A stretch of DNA of 64,000 bases from contig CAWBBE010000004.1 in assembly GCA_963786975.1 (NCBI GenBank), forward strand, positions 575,895-639,894, read 5' to 3'. Source of the stretch: Palsa-506 sp963786975 (GTDB lineage Bacteria > Actinomycetota > Actinomycetes > Streptosporangiales > Streptosporangiaceae). This document shows positions 17,946-26,359 of the stretch, piece after piece (position 1 is the stretch's first letter; every line of letters starts with the position of its first letter). The notes below the pieces were generated by a model that was given only the letters and a program-made list of their open reading frames with translations, was not told the DNA's origin and did not search any database. A program made the position numbers and the translations under genes.

Positions 17946-18656
17946 TCACTGCTGGCCGCTCCCCCGCGGTCGTACACCGAAGGTTCCAGGGCCGCGGGAC
18001 CCGGCAGCGAGGAATGCGGTTCCGAAGAACAACTCGGTCCAGGAGATTTCGGCCAGTTCTTCCTGCATGGCTGCGCGAATCGCCTCCCACGGACGGCGCA
18101 TGAGCCACTCATCTATGGAGGCGAAAGGCCGCACAATTGCGGTTCCGAGCTGCGCTAGCCACCCAGGCGTGTTGCCCGGAACCTTGAGATCCAGCACGAC
18201 CCAGCGTCCACCTCCGGAGAGGGCCGCGGCGCCGTGGGCGATGACCTCTGCGCACTCGGGCACCTGCGACAGGGCGTACGTGGACAGGATCGCGTCGACC
18301 TCGGCTGGGAAGTCGAAGTCGACCGCGTCGGCTTGCACCAGGCTGATATTGCTCCAGCCGTTCGTCTCTATCCGATCCTGGGCATGGGCGAGCATCGCGT
18401 CGGTCAGATCGACGCCGACGATCCGGCCCTCGGGACCGATCACCTCCTCAATCAGCGGGAAGTTCAGACCGGTGCCGCATGCGATGTCGATCACGCTGTC
18501 ACCCGCGCGAAGGCCGAGCGCTTGCACGGCCCGGAGGCGTTGCGCCCGCTGGGGGTAGCCGGGCGCAGGGTAGAGCCGGGAGGTGATGTCGTAATGCTTC
18601 GCCTTCTTGCGGTATGTCTCGATCAGGTGCTCTCGCTTACGGTCGATCTGGCTCAC
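17946..18656 (-). CDS. Class I SAM-dependent methyltransferase (UbiE/PhoM-like)
   Basis: 236 residues from GTG 18656, with GAGGAG seven bases upstream; the longer in-frame ATG lacks a site. N-terminus HLIETYRKKAKHYDITSRLYPAPGYP is typical of UbiE-like enzymes. Motif I VIDIACGTGLNFPLI, SAM acid IVGVDLTDAML, then QADAVDFDFP and VLDLKVPGNTPGWLAQLGT. The long C-terminal part with PFASIDEWLMRRPWEAI resembles methyltransferases acting on lipids or quinones. It stands 56 bp upstream of the MDR gene on the same strand and is likely its operon partner. Confidence 0.85.
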   Translation of the reverse strand: MSQIDRKREHLIETYRKKAKHYDITSRLYPAPGYPQRAQRLRAVQALGLRAGDSVIDIACGTGLNFPLIEEVIGPEGRIVGVDLTDAMLAHAQDRIETNGWSNISLVQADAVDFDFPAEVDAILSTYALSQVPECAEVIAHGAAALSGGGRWVVLDLKVPGNTPGWLAQLGTAIVRPFASIDEWLMRRPWEAIRAAMQEELAEISWTELFFGTAFLAAGSRGPGTFGVRPRGSGQQ

Positions 18657-18706
18657 GGTGTGCTCCTCGATCTCGGTAGCGTCGCGGCAGGGCCGCGCCA
18701 CCCTAT

Positions 18707-19174
18707 CTAGGACTCCGCGCCTCGCCGCGTAGCGGACTCGACCGCAGCCTTGATCGCCGCCATCTCGCGATCGCTTACGCGCTGAATTCTGCCTTTGAGA
18801 GCGCGGCCGGGGACCGCGCGCATGATGCCCGCGAGGTCGACCTCAATCCACATCCTGGCGTCGGTGTGGCTATCGTCCACTGGCTCGAGTTCCATTCCCC
18901 AGCGTGCCGCGGAAGTACCCATTGGCCCGGCGAACGCCACGTAGCGGGGCGCCTCGACAGCGGTCACCTCCTGGCTCCGGCCGCGAGTCAACCAGAGGAT
19001 CGCCTTCGCCCGCTGCTCCACCCGCGAGCCGGGCTGAAGCGGAGCTCCGCCGCGAACCCGGCATTCGAGAACCGTTGGCGCCCACTCCGGCCAGCGCCCC
19101 ACGTCACAGACATACGTCCACACCTCACGGACGCTGCTGGCAATTTTTATGCGGCTCTCGGTTCTGATTGTCAT
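18707..19174 (-). CDS. SRPBCC family (polyketide cyclase-like) protein
   Basis: 155 residues: ESRIKIASSVREVWTYVCDVGRWPEWAPTV is the canonical START-like N-terminus with the conserved tryptophans. AILWLTRGRSQEVTAVEAPRYVAFAGPMG and MELEPVDDSHTDARMWIEVDLAG fill the helix-grip fold. Such proteins bind hydrophobic small molecules and lack a fixed reaction. It lies 50 bp upstream of the methyltransferase on the same strand, the probable first gene of that operon. Confidence 0.85.
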   Translation of the reverse strand: MTIRTESRIKIASSVREVWTYVCDVGRWPEWAPTVLECRVRGGAPLQPGSRVEQRAKAILWLTRGRSQEVTAVEAPRYVAFAGPMGTSAARWGMELEPVDDSHTDARMWIEVDLAGIMRAVPGRALKGRIQRVSDREMAAIKAAVESATRRGAES

Positions 19175-19330
19175 AGGCGGACTTTATGTTGATGACCTTC
19201 CGGTTGGGTAAGGTCTCCCGCGACGTTACATCCTGACCCAGACGCCTGCAAGCGCGCCCCGCTGGCGGGAGGATCAGGCAAATCTCGCCGCCCAAGCTCT
19301 GCGGCGAAGCGACGGCACCCGGCTCGGCCA

Positions 19331-19747
19331 TTAGTTTTCTTGGCAAGCTTGGCTGGCCGGGTCAGAGGTGAGGTGCGCGCATTCGGTATACGAGTCGACT
19401 TGCTTTCCGGCCAGCAGCCGGATGACCGAGATCCCTGCGTAGCGTGCGGCGGAGCTGGTGACTGGGGCGTGCGACGTTATGGTCGTCGCTTGCCAGCGGG
19501 TCACGACCCGGTCGTCCTCGGCGATCTGATCTTCGATCTTGATGTACAGGCTGGGATGGGCGCGGCGGTGGCTTGACACTAGCTGGCGCACGCCCTCGGG
19601 TCCGCGAACCGATGTTCTGGCGCACGGGATATGGCCCGTGTAGTCGGCGGCTACCAGCTCGTCGATGAGTTCCAGCCGCCCCTCGTTGAGGACTGCCTCG
19701 ACGAACAGCCTGACTTTGAGCTTGTTGACCTCGCTGACGCAGTTCAC
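19331..19747 (-). CDS. SnoaL-like / NTF2-fold ester cyclase family protein
   Basis: 138 residues: KLKVRLFVEAVLNEGRLELIDELVAADYTGHIP, VRGPEGVRQLVSSHRRAHPSLYIKIEDQIAEDDRVVTRW and the G-x-SVIRLLAGKQVDSY core match SnoaL/ester-cyclase-type NTF2 proteins, cytoplasmic and usually acting on polyketide-like or unknown small molecules. It is divergent from the LuxR-family gene. Its promoter region contains one copy of a 42-bp element that recurs before the MMPL transporter, so it is likely in the same regulon. Confidence 0.82.
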   Translation of the reverse strand: MNCVSEVNKLKVRLFVEAVLNEGRLELIDELVAADYTGHIPCARTSVRGPEGVRQLVSSHRRAHPSLYIKIEDQIAEDDRVVTRWQATTITSHAPVTSSAARYAGISVIRLLAGKQVDSYTECAHLTSDPASQACQEN

Positions 19748-19776
19748 CTGCGCAAGGATCCCGGCCGCGCTGCTAT

Positions 19777-19819
19777 GTCACAAGGGAGGATCCCCGAGGG
19801 TTTCCCCGCAGGTTTTGCC
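19777..19819 (-). promoter_or_regulatory. 42-bp shared element, copy 1 (upstream of SnoaL-like gene)
   Basis: Read on the minus strand toward the SnoaL-like gene, this segment has the order aaaacc, ggggaaa, a ggatcc core and cttgtgac. The same modules, in the same order and orientation relative to the gene, occur at 22714-22755 before the MMPL gene. It lies 30-72 bp upstream of ATG 19747. It is interpreted as a promoter or operator common to both genes, probably for the adjacent LuxR-family regulator. Confidence 0.6.
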
Positions 19820-19856
19820 TCGTCAGGCACCGGAGGTGCCGGGTAACGTCGGGGTT

Positions 19857-22680
19857 GTGGCGTTTGTCGCGACGGGGGTTCTGCGTGAGCGTGAGCGTGA
19901 GCTTGAGGCGCTGCGCGCCGGACTTGATCGCGCGTGTGCCGGAGAGGGGACGCTGCTCCTGATCGAGGGGCCGCCCGGCGTGGGCAAGACGGTGCTGGCG
20001 CGCGCGGCGCGCGCGGCGGCCGGGCGGGCGCGGATGATGCCGCTTGAGGCCAGGGGCTCCGAGCTCGAGCAGCCATTCGCGTTCGGCATTGTGCGCCAGC
20101 TGCTGGAGCCGGTGGTGAGCAAGGAGCGCGGGCAGGCCGATCTGTTCGCGGGTGGTGCTGGTCCCGCCGCGCGCCTGTTCGAGCCGGACGAGCGGCAGCC
20201 GGCCGGTACTGATGTCGGCTTCGAGGCGCTGCACAGCCTGTACTGGCTGGTGGTGAACATCGCCGACCGGGCCCCGGTGCTCGTGCTCGTCGACGATTGC
20301 CAATGGGCCGACCGCGACTCGCTGCGGTTCCTGGCCTACCTGGCGCAGCGCATCGAGGGGCTTCCGGTGGCGATGCTGCTCGCCGGGCGCCCGCCGGATG
20401 CTGCGGGCGACGAGCCGGGGACACTGTGGGCGCAGCTGGCCTCGCGTCCCTCGGCGGCTGCGATCTATCCGCGACCGCTGAGCGAGCCGGCCGCGGTGGC
20501 GCTGGCGCGCGAACGCCTGGGCGCGGAGGCGGCGGCGGAGTTCTGCCATGCGTGTCACACGGCCACCGGCGGTAACCCGCTGTTCCTGCGGGAGCTGCTC
20601 GGAGCTCTCAGCGCCGCGGGGGTGGTGCCGTCGGCTGCTGCCGCGGACGCGGTGCAGGCCGTGGGACCGGCCGCAGTGAGCCGTTTCGTCCTGCACCGGC
20701 TGGCCGTGCTCGGCCCGGCCGCGACCGAGCTGGCGCGGGCGGTCGCCGTGCTCGGAGATGACAGCGAGCCGCGGCTGGCCGGCCGGGTGTCGGGCCTGAG
20801 CGGGGAGAGCGCCCGCAGCAGGCGGCCGATGACCTTGTCCGGGCGGACATCTTCATCCCCGCTGAGCGCCTGGGATTCGTGCACCCGATCGTCCGTGCGG
20901 CGTTGTATGAGGATCTTGCGCCCGGCGAGCGCCAGGCCCGGCACGCCGCGGCGGCGGAGGCGCTGGCGCGGGAGGGCGCTTCGGCCGAGCGGGTCACCGC
21001 GCACCTGCTGCTGACCGGCCCGACGGGGGATCAGCGCAGGGTCGGACACGCTCAGGTCGGCCGCGGCCAGCGCGGCGCACCGTGGCGCTCCGCGGGCGGC
21101 TGCCACGTACCTGCGGCGGGCGCTCGCCGAGTCCCCGGCCGAGCAGGAGCGGGCGGAGATCCTGGCCGAACTGGGCCGATGTGAGGTGGCCACGATGCAG
21201 TTCGAGGCGGCCGAGGAACACCTGCGAGCGGCGCTGGCTTCGGGCGCCACGCTGACCACGCGGGCCGACGCGGCGTCCTCGCTGGGGCGGTGCGCGATCG
21301 TGTCGGGCGGCCGCTCGGCACGGGCCGCAGCCGACGCGCTGTCGTCGCTGGCCGGGGAGTTGTGGGCCGGGCGATCCGGAGCGCTCGCTCGAGCTCGGCG
21401 CTGAGCTGCTGGCGGTCACAACGGCTTTCTCGCAGCTGCGCGCTCGGCCTCGCCGCGCAACTGCAGCGCTTCCGGGACCAGGCCCGGGGCCACCCAGGTT
21501 TCGAGGCCGTGGCGAGCATCCACAGCGCCTATGAGCAGCTTTTGCGGGGAGAGCCAGCCGCGGCCGCGACGGAAGAAGTGCAGGCAGGCGCTCGCGACTG
21601 GCCTGCCGCGCAGCGCGCAGTCCAACGCCGCGCTGCTGGCGCTGCTGACGCTGCGGCTCGGCGAGCGGTATGAGCTGGCTGACCGGCTGCTGGACGTCGC
21701 GCTGGAACGTGCCCACCGGGAGGGCCACGCGACCAGGCAGGGCATCCTCCACGCGCAGCGCGCCGCGATCGCGCTCGCGCAGGGTTCGCTGCACGATGCG
21801 CAGGTCGAGGCCGAGACCGGGCTGCTGCTGGTGGAGAAGTCGCATTTCATCACGCTGCTGCTCGTCGCGGTGACGATCACCGTGCACATCGAGCGCGGAG
21901 CTCTGGATGCCGCGGCCGACCTGGCCCAGACCGGCGAGGCGCTCGGGATTGCCAACCGCGCCCACGTCAGCGACTTCCTGATCGCCCGCGGGCGGCTGCG
22001 GATCGCCCAGGGCCGCCTGGAAGAGGGTGTCGCGGACCTGTTGTGGTGCGGCCAGCGGCGCGAGGCGCGAGGGCTGTGGTGGCCAAGCGGCTGGAGGGCG
22101 TATGCGGCCCCGGCGGTGGCCGCACTGGGCGACAAACAGCTGGCCGGGAGGCTAGCGCGTGAGCAGCTAGCGGTGGCCCGGCGGGTCGGCGCGCCCGGGG
22201 CGCTGGGACTGTCACTGCGCGCCGCGGCCCTGGCGATCGGCGGGACCGAGGGGCTGGCGCTGCTGCGCGAGGCGGTCGCGGTCCTTGACGGCAGTCCCTC
22301 GCGGCTGGAGCTGGCTCATGCGCTCGCCGATCTCGGCGCGGAACTGAGCCGCTCGGGCATGCGGACGGAGGGCCGGGACGCCCAGCGCCGGGCGATCATG
22401 CTTGCTGGCCAGTGCGGTGCGGTCGCGCTGGCGGAAAGCGCTATGGCCGGGCTGCACGCTGGGCCCGGGCGCCGCGGCCCGGCTCGAGCTGACCGGGCCG
22501 GGCGCGCTGACCGCGGCGGAGTGGCGGGTGTGCCGTCAGGCGGCCGAGGGGCAGACCAACCGTGAGGTCGCGCAGGCGCTGTTCGTGACCGAGAAGACGG
22601 TCGAGCGTCACCTCGGCAGCGCCTACCAGAAGCTCGGGATCCGCTCTCGCTTCCAGCTGGCAGCCGCTATCGGTGAGTAG
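19857..22680 (+). pseudogene. LuxR-family AAA-ATPase regulator (LAL type), broken by about six frameshifts
   Basis: The expected ~930-residue protein is all present but spread over three frames. GTG 19857 starts VAFVATGVLRERERELEAL, Walker A EGPPGVGKT follows, Walker B VLVLVDDCQWADRDSLRFL, and at the 3' end a LuxR helix-turn-helix LTAAEWRVCRQAAEGQTNREVA...VERHLGSAYQKLGI. Frame changes fall near 20819 (-1), 21041, 21368, 21448, 21585 and 22462 (each +1). No segment is lost and codon bias is kept, so the damage is very recent or an artefact. LAL regulators activate small-molecule operons. The flanking SnoaL and MMPL genes share an upstream element and are its likely targets. Confidence 0.85.
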
Positions 22681-22713
22681 CCATAGGCCGCTGCGCCAGG
22701 GACTGCGCCGTTC

Positions 22714-22762
22714 GGAAAACCGTAGGGAAAACCCACGGGATCCCCCTCTTGTGACCGGTCAC
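22714..22762 (+). promoter_or_regulatory. 42-bp shared element, copy 2, with GTGACCGGTCAC palindrome (upstream of MMPL gene)
   Basis: Bases 22714-22755 repeat the module order of the element at 19777-19819 (aaaacc, gggaaa, gggatcc, cttgtgac), facing the MMPL start 80 bp downstream. Its last seven bases begin a perfect 12-bp palindrome gtgaccggtcac (22751-22762) that copy 1 lacks. Likely binding region for a shared regulator. Confidence 0.6.
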
Positions 22763-22835
22763 GGCCGCACGGCACGTTGGCGTCAGGCCCGTGTTGCGGC
22801 CGTGTCACCGCTGACGAAGAGAAGGAAGCCCGGTC

Positions 22836-25163
22836 ATGACAGGTGTGCTCTACCGGCTGGCGCGGTTCTGTGTCCGGCATCGCTTCGCGGTCCTCGCCGT
22901 CTGGCTCGTAGTGGCGATCGCGCTGGTCGCCGTCTCACATCGCCTGGGCGACAGTACCAATGACAACCTGACTCTGCCGGGAACCAACAGCCAGCAGGCT
23001 ACCGATGCGCTCAGCAAGTCGTTTCCCGATCAGGCCAACGGGTCCAGCCCGATCGTGCTGCACGTCACGAGCGGGAAGCTGACCGACTCCAGGTACTCCA
23101 GCGCGGTCAGCCAGGCCGCGGCCGACGTGGCCAAGGCGCCGGACGTGGCCTCGGTGGTCAGCCCGCTCACCTCGCAGGGCGCCTCCGCGCTGAGCAAGGA
23201 CCAGGCGACGGGGTACCTGTCGGTGACCATGTCGGTCAGCCCGGGGTCGCTGTCCGTCGATGACGCTCAGACGATCATCGACGCGGCGGCCAGGCCCGCC
23301 CAGGCTGCCGGGATCCAGGTGGAGACCGGCGGCCAGCTCGGCCAGAAGGTGTCCAAGCCGTCCACCGAGTCCAGCGACCTGATCGGCATCATCGCGGCGA
23401 TGGTGATCCTCACGTTCACGTTCGGGACGGTGGTGGCGATGTTGCTGCCGATCCTGACCGCGATCCTCGCGCTGGCCTCGACGCTGTCGATCATTCAGAT
23501 GTTCAGCCACGTGACGACGGTGTCCACGGTCGCGCCGACGCTGGCCACGATGATCGGGCTCGGAGTCGGGATCGACTACGCGCTGTTCATCGTGACGCGG
23601 CACTTCCGCGGCCTGAAAGACGGCCTGGAACTTCGGGAGTCGATCGCCCGGGCGGTCGCGACCTCCGGCGGGGCGGTGGCATTCGCCGGCGGGACGGTGA
23701 CCATCGCCCTGGTGTCGCTGGCGGTGGCCGGGATCCCGCTGGTCACCACGATGGGCCTGATGGCCGCGATCGCGGTCGTCGTCGCGGTCCTCGCCGCGCT
23801 GACCCTGCTGCCCGCGATGCTCGCCATCACCGGCCCGCACATCAACGCGCTGCGGGTCCGTGGCCGCCACCCCGGCCGCGGGCACGCGGCGAGCCCGAAG
23901 CAGGGATTGTGGGCCCGGTGGGCTACGGGCGTCGCCAGTCACCCGGTGATCGCGGGCCTGGCGGCGCTGGCGATCCTCGTCCCGCTGGCGATCCCGCTGC
24001 TGTCGCTGAACCTGGGGCAAAAGGACGTCGCCGCGCTGTCCACCTCGACCACCGCCCGCCGGGCGTACGACTTGATCTCGGCGAACTTCGGGCCAGGGGT
24101 GAACGGGCCGCTGCTGGTGGCGGTTACGCTCGGCAGCCCCGCGCAGGCCGCCTCCTCCGGCGGCGGCTCGGGCAGCCCACCGGGCTCCTCCAGTTCGGCG
24201 GGCAGCGACCCGCGCGCCACCGACCCGCGGCTGCAGACGCTGGAAAAGGACGTCTCACAGACCGCGGGAGTCACGGCGGTCACCCCGGTCCAGATCGACA
24301 AGGCCGGCACCACGGCCTACTTCAACGCGATCGCCACCACCGCCCCGGCCGACCAGGCCACCGCGAACCTCGTCAGCACGCTGCGCTCCAGCGCGATACC
24401 CGCGGCCGACAAAGGCACGGACATGCACGCCTACGTGGGCGGCAGCACCGCCAGCAACGTGGATCTGGCCTCGGAGATCTCCAGCAAGCTGCTGCTCCAG
24501 ATCCTGGTCGTGATCGCGCTCAGCTTCCTGCTGCTGATGCTCGCATTTCGCACGGTGGTGATCCCGGTGCAGGCCGCCGTGATGAACCTGCTGTCAATCG
24601 GCGCCGCCTACGGCGTGCTGACCGCGGTCTTCCAGTTCGGCTGGCTGCACAACCTGGTCGGCCTGGACGGCTCGGTGCCGATCGTCTCCTACGTGCCGCT
24701 GTTCATGTTCGCGGTCCTGTTCGGGCTGTCGATGGACTACGAGGTGTTCCTGGTCAGCCAGATCCAAGAGCACGTCCAAGAAGGCCAGGACAACAAGCGC
24801 TCGGTCATCTCCGGGCTGGTCACCAGCGGGCGCGTGATCACCGCCGCCGCGACGATCATGGTGTTCGTGTTCGGCAGCTTCGTCCTCAACGGCGACCCGA
24901 CCGTCAAGCAGTTCGGTATCGGCCTGGCCGTCGCGGTGATCCTCGACGCCACGGTCGTCCGCTGCCTGCTGGTGCCCGCGCGCATGGTCAGCCTGGGCAA
25001 GCACAACTGGTACCTGCCCCGCTGGCTCGGCCGGCTCCTCCCGCACATCAGCATCGAGGGCGCCGGATACTTCAAAGCACGCGACCAGCACCCGGCAGCC
25101 AAGCAGGTCCAGTACTCCGGCCTCGGACCGTCCGCGGCCGACCAGGCAGTTGTTCGTGAGTAG
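22836..25163 (+). CDS. MMPL family membrane transporter
   Basis: 775 residues, ATG 22836 with GAAGGA upstream. RND-type build: TM1 after ARFCVRHRFAVLAVWLVVA, an external loop to about residue 180, then TM2-6 with the proton-relay signature GLGVGIDYALFIVTRHF. A second loop is rich in G/S (~residues 430-460), then TM7-12 with the second relay VLFGLSMDYEVFLVSQIQEH. The family exports lipids, glycolipids or drugs using the proton gradient. It is fully intact next to a shattered regulator and shares an upstream element with the SnoaL-like gene. Confidence 0.93.
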   Translation: MTGVLYRLARFCVRHRFAVLAVWLVVAIALVAVSHRLGDSTNDNLTLPGTNSQQATDALSKSFPDQANGSSPIVLHVTSGKLTDSRYSSAVSQAAADVAKAPDVASVVSPLTSQGASALSKDQATGYLSVTMSVSPGSLSVDDAQTIIDAAARPAQAAGIQVETGGQLGQKVSKPSTESSDLIGIIAAMVILTFTFGTVVAMLLPILTAILALASTLSIIQMFSHVTTVSTVAPTLATMIGLGVGIDYALFIVTRHFRGLKDGLELRESIARAVATSGGAVAFAGGTVTIALVSLAVAGIPLVTTMGLMAAIAVVVAVLAALTLLPAMLAITGPHINALRVRGRHPGRGHAASPKQGLWARWATGVASHPVIAGLAALAILVPLAIPLLSLNLGQKDVAALSTSTTARRAYDLISANFGPGVNGPLLVAVTLGSPAQAASSGGGSGSPPGSSSSAGSDPRATDPRLQTLEKDVSQTAGVTAVTPVQIDKAGTTAYFNAIATTAPADQATANLVSTLRSSAIPAADKGTDMHAYVGGSTASNVDLASEISSKLLLQILVVIALSFLLLMLAFRTVVIPVQAAVMNLLSIGAAYGVLTAVFQFGWLHNLVGLDGSVPIVSYVPLFMFAVLFGLSMDYEVFLVSQIQEHVQEGQDNKRSVISGLVTSGRVITAAATIMVFVFGSFVLNGDPTVKQFGIGLAVAVILDATVVRCLLVPARMVSLGKHNWYLPRWLGRLLPHISIEGAGYFKARDQHPAAKQVQYSGLGPSAADQAVVRE

Positions 25164-25322
25164 CCGTGAGATACCGCCGCCGACCCCTGGTAATTGCACG
25201 CTCACAGGCACGCAAAGAGTCACCCGGCACCGCCAGTCACCAACCTGGCAGGACCCCGGACGAGGCTACCTTCCGTGTATTCACTGACCCGCCTACGTCT
25301 GGCACCTGGTAAGGGAGCGATC

Positions 25323-26087
25323 GTGAACGGCACGGTTCTGGTCCGCGCACCCAGTAGCAGGCTGGCTGAGGGTATCGTCACCCACATCGGGCGCACCCGG
25401 GTGGATGTGACTCTGGCCCGGGCCCAGCACGCGGCCTATTCCGAGGCGCTGGTGGCCAGCGACTGGATGATCGAGCAGGCACCGGCTGCTGAGGACTGCC
25501 CGGACTCGGTCTTCATCGAAGACACCGTGGTGGTCTGCGAGGATTTAGCGGTGCTGGCCCGCCCGGGCGCGCCGGCGCGCCGGGCCGAGGTCGCCGGCGT
25601 CGCCGGGATTGTCGGGTCGCTGGGTCTGCGCACCGCGCGGATCCAAGAGCCCGGAACGCTCGATGGCGGCGACGTGCTGCAGGCCGGCCACACCGTGTAC
25701 GTCGGGCGTGGCGGACGGACCAACGGCGAGGGCATCCGCCAGCTCCGCGCGCTGCTGGCCCCGCTGGGCCGCACCGTGATCGCCGTCCCGCTGGGCGAGG
25801 TACTGCACCTGAAGTCCGCGGTGACCGCTCTGCCCGACGGTACGTTCCTGCTGCTACCGCAGCTCGTACCAGCCGAGCTGTTCCCGGCGGTCCGCCCGGT
25901 GGAGGAAGAAGGCGGCTGCCATGTCGTTCCGCTGGGCGGCGACCGGGTGCTGATCGCCGCATCCGCACCGCGTACCGCCGGGCTCCTGGATGACCTGAGC
26001 TTCACCCCGATCGTCGTTGACATCAGCGAATTCGAGAAACTCGAAGGGTGCGTCACCTGCCTCAGCGTGCTGCTGCCCGGACGATAA
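25323..26087 (+). CDS. Dimethylarginine dimethylaminohydrolase (DDAH) family protein
   Basis: 254 residues from GTG 25323 with GGGAG eight bases upstream. Pentein-fold motifs in order: DCPDSVFIEDTVVV (substrate-binding acidic residues), GTLDGGDVLQAG, VLHLKSAVTAL (catalytic His) and EGCVTCLSVLLPGR (catalytic Cys). DDAH hydrolyses methylated arginines to citrulline and methylamines in the cytoplasm; some family members are citrullinases or arginine deiminase-like. It stands alone, 160 bp after the MMPL gene. Confidence 0.92.
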   Translation: MNGTVLVRAPSSRLAEGIVTHIGRTRVDVTLARAQHAAYSEALVASDWMIEQAPAAEDCPDSVFIEDTVVVCEDLAVLARPGAPARRAEVAGVAGIVGSLGLRTARIQEPGTLDGGDVLQAGHTVYVGRGGRTNGEGIRQLRALLAPLGRTVIAVPLGEVLHLKSAVTALPDGTFLLLPQLVPAELFPAVRPVEEEGGCHVVPLGGDRVLIAASAPRTAGLLDDLSFTPIVVDISEFEKLEGCVTCLSVLLPGR

Positions 26088-26359
26088 CGCCGACGGGCCC
26101 GCTGGCGGTCAGCAGATCGGCCTGATTGAGCGGGTATGGCTGTCCCGCAGCGCTGGGTGTGGTGGCAGGAGCGGGGCGTAGCGAGCTCCCGAGGGGGTCG
26201 GGAGGGACGGTCACGCTGGGCTTTCCGGTTGTGGCCAGCATTGCGGCACGGTGGGGCTGGCGGCGCAGCGGCTGGACGGTGACCTGGGCCGCGCGGCCCG
26301 CGCCCTGGGGACCGGTTAATCCGTCGTGCGGCGGTGCGGCCGTGTGGCAGAGTGCTGGC

